Both the position numbers and the translations under genes were made by a program. From Bacteroidia bacterium (lineage in GTDB: Bacteria > Bacteroidota > Bacteroidia > AKYH767-A > OLB10), in NCBI GenBank assembly GCA_020847635.1, contig JADLBQ010000071.1, positions 1-37,041 of the forward strand: a stretch of DNA of 37,041 bases, in the 5' to 3' direction. Under the pieces are notes generated by a model. That model had not been told where the DNA came from. It worked only from the letters and a program-made list of their open reading frames with translations, and did no database searches. Positions 1-8,280 of the stretch are shown piece after piece. The stretch's first letter is position 1; every line of letters starts with the position of its first letter.

Positions 1-3000
1 ACCGGCATTTTTGCCGAAGTTAACGGTGGTGCTGTGCTGACTATAAATACTGCCGAACCACTGGATATACCCGGCCCGTTTGGATCCGTAAAGGCTGTGA
101 TTGTATAGGTACGGGTACCGCCTGTAACAGGTGTTACAGATACATTCTCAGTTGTGTTGTTCGTTGGCCCGAAATTAACACTGTTGATGCCATCGCTGAC
201 TGTTCCGCTCCAGGGTGGAGTTCCTGTAAAGGTCAGGGTTACCACACCTGAGTTGCCAAGACATAAGGGGCCTCCGCCACTGATGTTTGCTGTTGATGCC
301 ATCGTAACAGTTACACTTACACTGGCAGAAAGGGTACATCCGTTTGCATCCGTTACTACTACATAATAAGTTCCAGTAGCTGCAACCGGTGCATTACTGA
401 TTGATGGATTGGCCGAGTTATCTGTAAAGCCGTTCGGGCCAGTCCAGCTGTAGCTGTAACCCGGGGTTCCTCCCGATACACTGGATGTTAACATAAGTGT
501 TTGGCCTGAATTAATCGGGCTGTTGCTGCCGGCTGAGGCCGATAGCTGAGTTGGCTCAGTAATGGTTACCTGTAAATCAGGATCACTCTGGCACCCGTTG
601 CCATCATAAACCGTTACACTAAAGGTTTGGGCACTCAGGTTTGAGATTGTTGTTGAATCACCAGCGGCCAAACCAAAGTTCCAGTCAAACAGATAGGGAG
701 CCTGACCGCTGCTGCCAATGGTTACCGATCCGTCATTTCCTCCGTAACAACTGACATTGGTCTGATTGATAATATAGGGTACCGGACGCGGATTGACAAC
801 TACTTGTACAGTTGCTGTCGCCTGGCATAAGAAACTGCTGGTAACGGTTACAGTATATATACCTGCATGAACCTGACTTGCACTATTGGTGACAGTTGGA
901 TTCTGAGTAAAACTGCTGAAGCCATTAGGGCCGCTCCATTCGTAGAAAAGCATTCCACTGGGATTAACGCCTACATTCAGTTGTTCACCTATACATACCG
1001 GAGCATTGGTGATTGGAGTTATAACAGGAAGGGGAGCAACATTTACACTTACTGTAGTAGTAGAAGAACAGGATGCGGCATCAGTTACTGTAAGTGTATA
1101 TGTTCCTGCATCTGCTAGAGTCATGTTATTACGTGTTGCGTTCTGCGTAAATGCAGAATAACCATTAGGCCCGCTCCATTCCCAGGTAACAGGAGTTGAG
1201 GAGCCATTGTAAGAACCTGAAAGGCTTAATTGCTGACCTTCACAAAGAGGTTCATTACTTGAAGCAATAGCTCCACATGTGATTTCAATCAGATAGTCTT
1301 CTGCTTCTCCAGATCCCATGTATATACAGGCATCACCGCTGCCATTCTGGAAACCTGCAAGTCTTGACCTGATGCGCATTCCGGTGGTTCCGGTTAGTGC
1401 AGTAATTGGGATAGTGATATTTACAGTTGATGGAACACCGGCAGTACTTGATGTTGTAACCTGTGTCCATTCTGAAGAACTAAAAACACCATCCTGATTG
1501 TAGTCAATCCAGACTGATATAATTCCATCTTCATCTGTTGTTACTGAAAGTGGGTACGTTTGATTAATCGCTAGTGTTGTTGTTGTATTTCCACTTTGTG
1601 GATAGGAGCTATATGCATTTCCTGAACAACCTGTTGTATTGTTCAAGGTGTTTATAGTAACATTGTTTATAGCTGCAATGCCTATATCACAACCATAATG
1701 ATCAGGCATACAATAGCATGTATAGAATGGATTTACTGTTATATAGGCTGCCGATGAAGTTGAACTCTGGCCAGAATTCATACAGGTAACTATACAGTGA
1801 AAATAGGTTGCAGAACTTATATTTGTTGTATAAGTTGCTGAGTTAGCTCCAATTATGTTGCTATAGGTAATTCCATCAGGAGATGATTGCCATTGGTAAT
1901 CTAAGCCTGACTCAGGAATGAGGTTTGGAAGGCTAAGAGTAAAATTCTGACCACTGCAGGCCGGATTTACAGAACTTGCAGTGTTTCCAGGACTTGGACT
2001 TCCGGCACATGGAGGAGGAACCATAATAGTAAGGTCATAGTCTTCTGTTTCTCCATAGTCAAGGCTGGAACATGCATCTGTGTCTGCGGGTCCGGGTATG
2101 TAATAAGTCGAACGCACTCGCATTCGTGTCGTTCCCGGGATGGCACCCATCGGCACTGTAAATACAAAATTACCAGTTGTCAGGCTGCCGACATTGCCGG
2201 TAACGCCAATTGATTCGGAAGGACTAAATACTCCATCCTGGTTAAAATCTATCCACACACGAATGTAATTATCCGGGTAAGTTCCTCCAGCTAAATTAAT
2301 GGTGTACTGATTGCCGGTAACAAGCGTTGCAGTGGTACTTCCTGATTGTGGAAATAGGGTATAATATGGAGCCGTGTTCGATCCGGCTGTTGAATTGTTA
2401 AGTGTTGTAGTTGGAATTTGAACTAATGAGATATAGTCTCCGTCAACAGTACCAGAAGTGTAATCAGGAATACAATAACAGGATGCCAGATTGGTAGTAA
2501 AAGTTTTGAAGGAACAACCTGCCGAGGTACCATCATTATTATAAGCAGTCACTTTCCATCCATAAGTTCCGGCTGCTAATACTCCGGTACTATAACTTGT
2601 TACATTTCCAAGATCTACATCATTAAGAATATTGTCATAACTCGGAGCATTTGTTCCAAATGTTAGTTTATAGCCTAAAGGTCCGCCACCTCCGCTAGCC
2701 CAATCAAGTGTAGTACCATTAATACAGGCAGAAGTTAAATCAGCGGGGGCATTCATAATCGGGCAATTAGGAGGTTGTGCCAAATAGAACTGAACTTCGA
2801 TTGCTGAACGGAATGGTGCCCCAGGTGAGAAATCAGTCCATGGTCCACCGGTCAGATTATTTGTATAAAAAAAGGTGCTTGCTCTGACAGGATCTTCAGT
2901 TTGATAGGAGAATCCAATATTTACCGTATTAGAGGTTTCCTGAACGACTCCTACAAAGAAATTACCGGAAACGCTAACTGTTGGTGAAATCGGTATAAAT

Positions 3001-4196
3001 GCTTGTTGAGCAGCACTTGAAATCGAAATTACACTTGGTGAAACGTATAATAAGTTATTGGGTTGGCCACCCAGCTCATCATAGATTGCAATTCTAAACT
3101 GGCGGCTGGCACTTGATGCCTGGAAATCAACCTTTACTTCATTGACCTGGCCGGTAAGCGCAGTGTTAAATTTAGATACAAATACTCCGAAGACACCAGC
3201 ATTAAAACCTACCCCTCCGGATAATGGTGCTGCATATTTATATGAGTAAAGGTTGGAGGTTATCGGCTGAGATATCACTATACTGTTATTTTGATTGTTA
3301 TCATCATTCGGAACACTTACTGAAAGGTTGTCTGTGCCGGTTGCAGAAGGAGTGAATGCATTAAATGAAATAATCGTAGAGGCACAGGATGCAAGTGAAG
3401 GAATTGTATATACATCTGTAAAGCTATTGGCTCCTGAAATATTAAGTGTAACATTAAGACCTGTTAATGGATTCGATCCAATATTGGATATCTTGGCCTG
3501 AATGATATGATTTGTTGTAAATCCAACCGGCATACTGCCCAGCGTATAAACAAGATCAACGCGTGCATCGTTGGCTCCTGCTGTTGCAATTCTGGTTACC
3601 GGACGAAAACTACTCGATGCTAAAGTGGCTGGTAATGAGATATTACTTTGACCTCCCTTTAACCCATTAGTCAAATTGGTATTGCAACTGACTACACAAG
3701 ACGTTGAGGTCGAACCCGGATTGTTCCATTCAAAAGCAACGTATAAACCACCTCCTGTATAATTAAATGGAGTTGTAAGCATTACATCAAAGGTTGTAAC
3801 GGGTGTGCCAGGAAGTATATAGGCAGATGAGAATACATTAGTCATGCCAGTAATGGCTGTTGTCCAGGTAGTTGATTTAGTGTTTGCTACATCATTGGTG
3901 TTCTCCATGTAAATGGTAAGGTTACCTGTAACTGCTACAGATGCAGCGGTCGAATAAACCCATCCAATGCTCGCTAAATTCTGATTAGCTGGAATTCCGG
4001 CTGCTGCCAACTCTGATGCGGTAATCAGATAAACACTACGTTCATATCTGAAATTCCCCATTGGAGCCCGGGCATTTCCTGAAGTACCGTTAACGTTATG
4101 AAGGGTTACCGGACATTGAGCGGTTACTTGTGAAAAGGTTGTTACTCCTACTGCAATTGTCAGCAGAAATAACCATTTGTATAGTTTGTGTTTCAT
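1..4196 (-). CDS. Large secreted surface protein with GEVED, Ig-like and SprB-like modules (3' end beyond window)
   Basis: The frame is open from ATG at 4196 to base 1 (about 1398 codons, no stop), so the C-terminus lies outside the window. Residues 1-27 form a signal peptide ending ...TTFSQVTAQ. Residues ~30-520 are beta-rich and Ser/Thr/Asn-rich. Two GEVED-type modules follow, at about 573-723 and 826-974; each begins with YC(I/M)PD, contains VWID(F/Y)NQDGVFS, and ends with GE(T/A)EDY. Three Ig/PKD-like repeats carry W(S/T)GPNG(F/Y) near residues 1006, 1086 and 1251. An SprB-type repeat (NVSCYGGNDGSVTI) lies near 1150. Known for the family: such modules occur in T9SS-exported adhesins and gliding-motility surface proteins. 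Inference: this is a T9SS substrate whose sorting domain should lie beyond base 1. The exact ligand or role cannot be told. Small open frames on the opposite strand are shadows. Confidence 0.9.
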   Translation of the reverse strand, partial: MKHKLYKWLFLLTIAVGVTTFSQVTAQCPVTLHNVNGTSGNARAPMGNFRYERSVYLITASELAAAGIPANQNLASIGWVYSTAASVAVTGNLTIYMENTNDVANTKSTTWTTAITGMTNVFSSAYILPGTPVTTFDVMLTTPFNYTGGGLYVAFEWNNPGSTSTSCVVSCNTNLTNGLKGGQSNISLPATLASSSFRPVTRIATAGANDARVDLVYTLGSMPVGFTTNHIIQAKISNIGSNPLTGLNVTLNISGANSFTDVYTIPSLASCASTIISFNAFTPSATGTDNLSVSVPNDDNNQNNSIVISQPITSNLYSYKYAAPLSGGVGFNAGVFGVFVSKFNTALTGQVNEVKVDFQASSASRQFRIAIYDELGGQPNNLLYVSPSVISISSAAQQAFIPISPTVSVSGNFFVGVVQETSNTVNIGFSYQTEDPVRASTFFYTNNLTGGPWTDFSPGAPFRSAIEVQFYLAQPPNCPIMNAPADLTSACINGTTLDWASGGGGPLGYKLTFGTNAPSYDNILNDVDLGNVTSYSTGVLAAGTYGWKVTAYNNDGTSAGCSFKTFTTNLASCYCIPDYTSGTVDGDYISLVQIPTTTLNNSTAGSNTAPYYTLFPQSGSTTATLVTGNQYTINLAGGTYPDNYIRVWIDFNQDGVFSPSESIGVTGNVGSLTTGNFVFTVPMGAIPGTTRMRVRSTYYIPGPADTDACSSLDYGETEDYDLTIMVPPPCAGSPSPGNTASSVNPACSGQNFTLSLPNLIPESGLDYQWQSSPDGITYSNIIGANSATYTTNISSATYFHCIVTCMNSGQSSTSSAAYITVNPFYTCYCMPDHYGCDIGIAAINNVTINTLNNTTGCSGNAYSSYPQSGNTTTTLAINQTYPLSVTTDEDGIISVWIDYNQDGVFSSSEWTQVTTSSTAGVPSTVNITIPITALTGTTGMRIRSRLAGFQNGSGDACIYMGSGEAEDYLIEITCGAIASSNEPLCEGQQLSLSGSYNGSSTPVTWEWSGPNGYSAFTQNATRNNMTLADAGTYTLTVTDAASCSSTTTVSVNVAPLPVITPITNAPVCIGEQLNVGVNPSGMLFYEWSGPNGFSSFTQNPTVTNSASQVHAGIYTVTVTSSFLCQATATVQVVVNPRPVPYIINQTNVSCYGGNDGSVTIGSSGQAPYLFDWNFGLAAGDSTTISNLSAQTFSVTVYDGNGCQSDPDLQVTITEPTQLSASAGSNSPINSGQTLMLTSSVSGGTPGYSYSWTGPNGFTDNSANPSISNAPVAATGTYYVVVTDANGCTLSASVSVTVTMASTANISGGGPLCLGNSGVVTLTFTGTPPWSGTVSDGINSVNFGPTNNTTENVSVTPVTGGTRTYTITAFTDPNGPGISSGSAVFIVSTAPPLTSAKMP

Positions 4197-4766
4197 AGTG
4201 AGTGTAGTTTTAAATATGAAGAAATCAAAGTTTATTGAGTTTGTAGTTTGCTAAGAAAAAGAGACCAGATTGACAGAATGACTTTGTTCTGTATGAGCCT
4301 GATTCCACATCAGACTCACATGCTGTATTTGTGTTACGATATGCCACAGAAAGGGGGTAGTCTTTTCGTTTATTTCTTCCATAGGCATTGGGTTAAGAAT
4401 TAGCTGTTTGGAACTTGTCTTACTTCACAATTTCACACTCTTTCAATTGGGATATTTAGGTTCAAAATTAATTTCAAAACATTACTTTCATCTTTGTGAG
4501 CTATCAGAAAGTTTGCGAGTTTCCATAATTATTGGGTGAATAGTCATAAAACATTAGCGAAAGATTGATTCAATTTGGCAGGCAATGTGTTTTTCGATGG
4601 GAAAAGCATTCATGACTTATGCGCTCAACATGTGGGAACATTGTAGAAGTCACAATTTAAACCCGGTATGATCTGAAGAAGACAAGCAAGAAACGTTCAG
4701 GAACTTAAATTAGCAGCGCAAACCCGGATGGTAATGCACTTATGAATGTTTGAATAATCATTAAAA
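4197..4766. other. 570-bp gene-free intergenic region
   Basis: This A+T-rich stretch separates two divergent genes: the surface protein on the minus strand and the hydroxyacid dehydrogenase on the plus strand. I see no credible coding frame, tRNA or strong hairpin. No exact TAnnTTTG box is present in either direction. The nearest match on the plus strand is AATGTTTG at 4745-4752 (one mismatch), 14 nt before the start at 4767. It presumably holds the promoters of both neighbours, but I cannot place them. Confidence 0.6.
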
Positions 4767-5714
4767 ATGGAAATATTACTGATTGATTCGATTCATCCGC
4801 ATTTTGGAGAAAGAATGAAGGAAGAAAAGATAAATTGCATAGATGGAAGTGAATGGTCTTCCGAAAAAGTTCTGGAGCAGGTTAGAAATTATAACGGAGT
4901 TGTGATCCGGAGCCGAATGAAGATTGATGTGAAATTTTTGGATAAAGCCGTCAATCTTCAATTTATTGCCCGTGCCGGTGCAGGAATGGAAAGCATTGAT
5001 GTAAATGAAGCCATAAAGAGAAATGTTGTCTGCCTGAATGCTCCTGAAGGGAATCGGGATGCAGTTGCAGAGCATGTTATTGGAATGATACTGTGTTTGG
5101 CAAAGCGGATTTTGATTGCCGATAATGAAGTCAGAGCAAATGTATGGAAACGTGAAGCCAACAGAGGATTTGAACTTTCCGGTAAAACTTTGGGGATCAT
5201 TGGATTTGGAAATACGGGCTCTGTGTTAGCAAAAAAAATCAGTGGATTTGAGATGGCAATCCTGGCATACGACAAATACATTCAAATAGACAGCAAGAAG
5301 TTTCCGTTTGTCGTTCAAACGAATCTCACTGAGGTATTGCAACAAGCTGATGTAATCAGTTTGCATGTTCCGATCAGCAAGGAAACATGTGGAATGGTAA
5401 ATGATGAGTTTTTTAACAGTTGCCGCAAACCTGTTTGGATTATTAATACTTCACGGGGTAAGGTTGTTAAAACTGCTGCGTTAGTAGCAGCACTGAAGTC
5501 AGGAAAGATCCGAGGTGCCTGTTTAGATGTTTTTGATTTTGAGAAGTTCTCATTTGAGCAGACATCATCTGGCAGCAATCCGGATTTTGAATATCTCCAA
5601 AAGTGTGAAAATGTAATTCTCACACCACATATTGCCGGATTAACGAAAGAGTCGGATCTGAAGATAGCATCAGTTCTGGCTGAAAAAATTACCCGGTTTA
5701 TTAAAAATCAATAA
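4767..5714 (+). CDS. NAD-dependent D-2-hydroxyacid dehydrogenase (3-phosphoglycerate dehydrogenase-like, short form)
   Basis: Predicted to oxidise a D-2-hydroxyacid (or reduce the keto acid) with NAD; 3-phosphoglycerate is the likeliest substrate, feeding serine synthesis. The 315 aa cover the catalytic and nucleotide-binding domains only, with no C-terminal ACT domain. The Rossmann motif GIIGFGNTG is at 143-151 with D169 as the likely NAD-ribose acidic residue. The catalytic triad is R230 (in NTSRGK), E259 and H288 (in TPHIAG). The Arg-Glu spacing of 29 matches classical SerA, but the residue after the catalytic Glu is Lys instead of the usual Pro, and the Glu-His segment is a few residues longer. 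No serC lies nearby, so glyoxylate/hydroxypyruvate reductase activity cannot be excluded. The stop is one base before the GTG of rsmA, which suggests co-transcription. Confidence 0.85.
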   Translation: MEILLIDSIHPHFGERMKEEKINCIDGSEWSSEKVLEQVRNYNGVVIRSRMKIDVKFLDKAVNLQFIARAGAGMESIDVNEAIKRNVVCLNAPEGNRDAVAEHVIGMILCLAKRILIADNEVRANVWKREANRGFELSGKTLGIIGFGNTGSVLAKKISGFEMAILAYDKYIQIDSKKFPFVVQTNLTEVLQQADVISLHVPISKETCGMVNDEFFNSCRKPVWIINTSRGKVVKTAALVAALKSGKIRGACLDVFDFEKFSFEQTSSGSNPDFEYLQKCENVILTPHIAGLTKESDLKIASVLAEKITRFIKNQ

Positions 5715-5715
5715 G

Positions 5716-6471
5716 GTGGTTAAGCCAAAAAAGAAACTTGGACAGCATTTTTTAATAAATACAGAAGCAGCTAACCGGATTGTCGACTCACTAACGGGAC
5801 ATCATGGGTATAAGAATCTGGTTGAAATCGGACCGGGTACCGGAGCACTTACCTGCTTGTTGCTTAACACTGAATTTCAATTGACCACGATTGAGATTGA
5901 TGAAGAAGCTGCAGGCTACCTAAAAAGGTATTTACCTGAAGATGTAGAATTGATTTTGGCAGATGTTCTCAGTACTGATTGGAGCCGGTTTGGAGAGCAA
6001 TTTGGTGTTTTGGGTAATCTGCCGTACAATATTTCTTCACAGATATTGTTCATGATTTTTGACCATCGGGAGCAGGTGCAGGAATGTGTGCTTATGTTGC
6101 AGAAGGAGGTAGCAGAACGGATTGCCTCTTCGCCAGGAAGCCGGGAATATGGAATTTTAAGTGTACTTCTCCAGGCGTTTTATGATGTGGAGTTGCTGTT
6201 TACCCTTCCACCGACAGATTTTTTTCCCCCTCCAGATGTTCACTCAGCTGTTATTAGAATGCGGAGAAACAAGATTGATAAGCTGAATTGTGATGAAAAA
6301 CTTTTTGTCAGGCTTGTTAAAGCTGGTTTTAATCAAAGAAGAAAAAAACTGCGAAATGCGTTAAAGCCGGTAATCGGTGAACAGCCCGAAACGGATTTGG
6401 TATTACAAAAAAGAGCAGAGCAATTAACATGGCAGGACTTTGTCGGCCTGGCACAACGGTTTAAAAAATAA
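5716..6471 (+). CDS. rsmA: 16S rRNA (adenine(1518)-N6/adenine(1519)-N6)-dimethyltransferase
   Basis: RsmA (KsgA) dimethylates two adjacent adenines in the 3' terminal helix of 16S rRNA using S-adenosylmethionine, late in 30S assembly. The 251-aa length is typical. The family opening KKLGQHFL is at 6-13, the SAM motif VEIGPGTGALT at 36-46, the acidic residue E60 binds the SAM ribose, and the catalytic NLPYNISS is at 101-108. A second family block (FFPPPDVHSAVI) sits at 169-180. The start is GTG at 5716: the only in-frame triplets between it and the preceding TAA are non-start codons, and it leaves the conserved N-terminus intact. It lies one base downstream of the hydroxyacid dehydrogenase stop, so translation is probably coupled. 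It converges on the coiled-coil gene with a 3-bp gap. Confidence 0.96.
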   Translation: MVKPKKKLGQHFLINTEAANRIVDSLTGHHGYKNLVEIGPGTGALTCLLLNTEFQLTTIEIDEEAAGYLKRYLPEDVELILADVLSTDWSRFGEQFGVLGNLPYNISSQILFMIFDHREQVQECVLMLQKEVAERIASSPGSREYGILSVLLQAFYDVELLFTLPPTDFFPPPDVHSAVIRMRRNKIDKLNCDEKLFVRLVKAGFNQRRKKLRNALKPVIGEQPETDLVLQKRAEQLTWQDFVGLAQRFKK

Positions 6472-6474
6472 GCT

Positions 6475-7407
6475 CTATTTAAGAACCAGGTTTGTGGAGG
6501 CAATTAGATTCCCGCCTGAATAGACTTCTACCAGGTACTTACCTTTTACCAGGCCTGTTCCTTTGTTGCTGTAAAAGCAAAGATTGGTCTGGCTGTTATC
6601 ATAATCAAACGTGTCTTTAGAAGTATATAGTATGGCCTGGCTGTTATACATAAAAGTCTCTGTACTGGTACTTAATACCGCACCATCGGGGGTTAGAATT
6701 CGAATATAAACATCTTTCGTGCCGCGGTCAATAACAGCATTTTCGAGAATTGTAAAGCAAGTTTTAAACCGCTCAACCGATGTTGCCTTGTTAGTCTCAA
6801 CTTCCCGCCCGTTTGATTTGTATCTGACACAGATAACTTTCAGATTAGTTGTACGAAGAACAGAACCAATTGCAACTTTATTTGCCAGCTGTGTGTTTTC
6901 AAGGGATAATGACTGAACTTTACCGCGTTCTTCACTCAGATTCTGATTCAATGACAGGTTTTCAACATTGAGTTTTTCATTAATTGCCTTAAGTGAATCC
7001 ATTTGGGAAACATAGGTCTGATTCATCAGCCTCAATACTGCCAATTCTTCTTTAGCACGCTTAAGCTGTGCAGCATCACCAGAATTAACAAGCCGCTGAA
7101 TCTCATCAATTTTGGATTTTATTTCTTCATCCTTGGCTGCCAGCTGGCTTTGTAAGCCGGCATTTTCCTGACTGATTTTTTCATATTCGGTTTTCACCCG
7201 TTTCAGTTCGGATGAAATTTCATCACGTTCAGCAATGGTCGAATCCAGTGTCTTATTCACTTCTTCCAGGTGAGTTTTCTTATCAAAAAACTGCCAGAGC
7301 AATAGCCCGTTAACAGCAAGTAAAATCGAAATAACAACAATAACGATTACTTTTTTTGAGTCCTGTTCTTTGTTTTCAAATTCAGGGGAGTCAAAATTTT
7401 CCTGCAT
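6475..7407 (-). CDS. Membrane-anchored coiled-coil protein of unknown function
   Basis: I do not recognise a named family. The 310 aa show a clear architecture: a short acidic N-terminus (1-18), one hydrophobic segment (about 19-41), a long heptad-like charged region (about 45-180, rich in E/K/L/Q with few Gly or Pro), and a compact beta-rich C-terminal domain (about 181-310) containing YIRILTPDG and YLVEVYSGGN. The pattern fits a single-pass inner-membrane protein with a periplasmic coiled coil that presents a beta-sandwich-like domain. A near-consensus -7 box (TACTTTCG on the minus strand, one mismatch) lies about 40 nt upstream. It is transcribed alone, convergent with rsmA and divergent from the ComF gene. 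A scaffold or envelope role is a guess from topology only. Confidence 0.75.
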   Translation of the reverse strand: MQENFDSPEFENKEQDSKKVIVIVVISILLAVNGLLLWQFFDKKTHLEEVNKTLDSTIAERDEISSELKRVKTEYEKISQENAGLQSQLAAKDEEIKSKIDEIQRLVNSGDAAQLKRAKEELAVLRLMNQTYVSQMDSLKAINEKLNVENLSLNQNLSEERGKVQSLSLENTQLANKVAIGSVLRTTNLKVICVRYKSNGREVETNKATSVERFKTCFTILENAVIDRGTKDVYIRILTPDGAVLSTSTETFMYNSQAILYTSKDTFDYDNSQTNLCFYSNKGTGLVKGKYLVEVYSGGNLIASTNLVLK

Positions 7408-7538
7408 AGAATATAGTTTTTGGGGCCGTACTTAAAATTATTCTGCCCGAAAGTATAAATTTCCATTTCATACGTGTCATATTTAGGAAAGTTTCCGGCA
7501 AATTTATACTTAAGTATTAGCTATATCTTAGCATTTGA

Positions 7539-8231
7539 ATGAAGATCAATACACAGTTTTATTCCATTCTTCATCTTTTTTATCCGGTATGTTGCCAGGC
7601 ATGTGGTAAGGCATTGTTAAGAGGGGAAGAAGTGATTTGTACTTTTTGTCTTTATCATTTACCCCGTACAAACTTTCATACTTATAGAGGGAATGCGGTT
7701 GAGAAGAAGTTCTGGGGCAAGGTAAATATTAAAAGTGCAACTGCTTACTTTTATTTCAGCAAAGGGCAACGGGTTCAGAAACTGATTCATCACCTGAAAT
7801 ATAGTGGAGCCAGGGAGATTGGAGCGTTTGTGGGAAATCTGATTGGGAATGACTTAAAACAGTCAGATTGGTTCAACAGCGCGGATGCAGTGATTCCAGT
7901 ACCGTTACATTTTTCAAGGATTCGGACACGCGGCTATAATCAAAGTGAATTGTTAGCTGATGCTATTGCACAATGTTTGGGATGCCCGGTAGAAACAGAA
8001 CTGCTTTACAGGGCTGTTAAAACAGAGACACAAACAAAAAAACACCGTTACGAGCGATGGGAGAATGTCGGAAGTGTTTTTCAGATTAAACCTGGAGTTT
8101 TCCGGGGATATCGTCATATTCTGCTAATTGATGATGTGATAACAACAGGTTCAACACTGGCTGCCTGTGCTGAAACATTAATTCAAGGAACCGGAGCACA
8201 GATTAGCATTGCAGCTATGGCAGTTGCCTGA
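7539..8231 (+). CDS. ComF-family phosphoribosyltransferase-like protein
   Basis: The 230-aa protein has the ComF layout: an N-terminal zinc-finger-like Cys cluster (CCQACG and CTFC, residues ~18-37) followed by a phosphoribosyltransferase fold. The PRPP-binding loop is the clear ILLIDDVITTGSTL near the C-terminus, and VIPVPLHFSRIRTRGYNQSE is the family's hallmark block. ComF proteins are linked to DNA uptake during competence in several bacteria, but the biochemical substrate is unsettled, and in Bacteroidota a competence role is not established. No other competence genes are visible here. sucA starts 49 bp after the stop, so the pair may share a transcript. Confidence 0.9.
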   Translation: MKINTQFYSILHLFYPVCCQACGKALLRGEEVICTFCLYHLPRTNFHTYRGNAVEKKFWGKVNIKSATAYFYFSKGQRVQKLIHHLKYSGAREIGAFVGNLIGNDLKQSDWFNSADAVIPVPLHFSRIRTRGYNQSELLADAIAQCLGCPVETELLYRAVKTETQTKKHRYERWENVGSVFQIKPGVFRGYRHILLIDDVITTGSTLAACAETLIQGTGAQISIAAMAVA

Positions 8232-8280
8232 AAATCAGTTTCTCAAATTTATCTATAGTACCTTTGCTTTCTTTAAAGTC

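Noticed and set aside
154..3501. Small open frames on the plus strand and one on the minus strand (154-366, 867-1118, 1967-2167 minus, 3295-3501) within the large surface-protein gene.
   Set aside because: They lie opposite to or in another frame of a continuous 1398-codon gene with clear domains and have no recognisable protein features.
8209..8280. Upstream extension of sucA from ATG 8209.
   Set aside because: It adds 24 residues with no family similarity and overlaps the end of the ComF gene; the conserved N-terminus begins at 8281.
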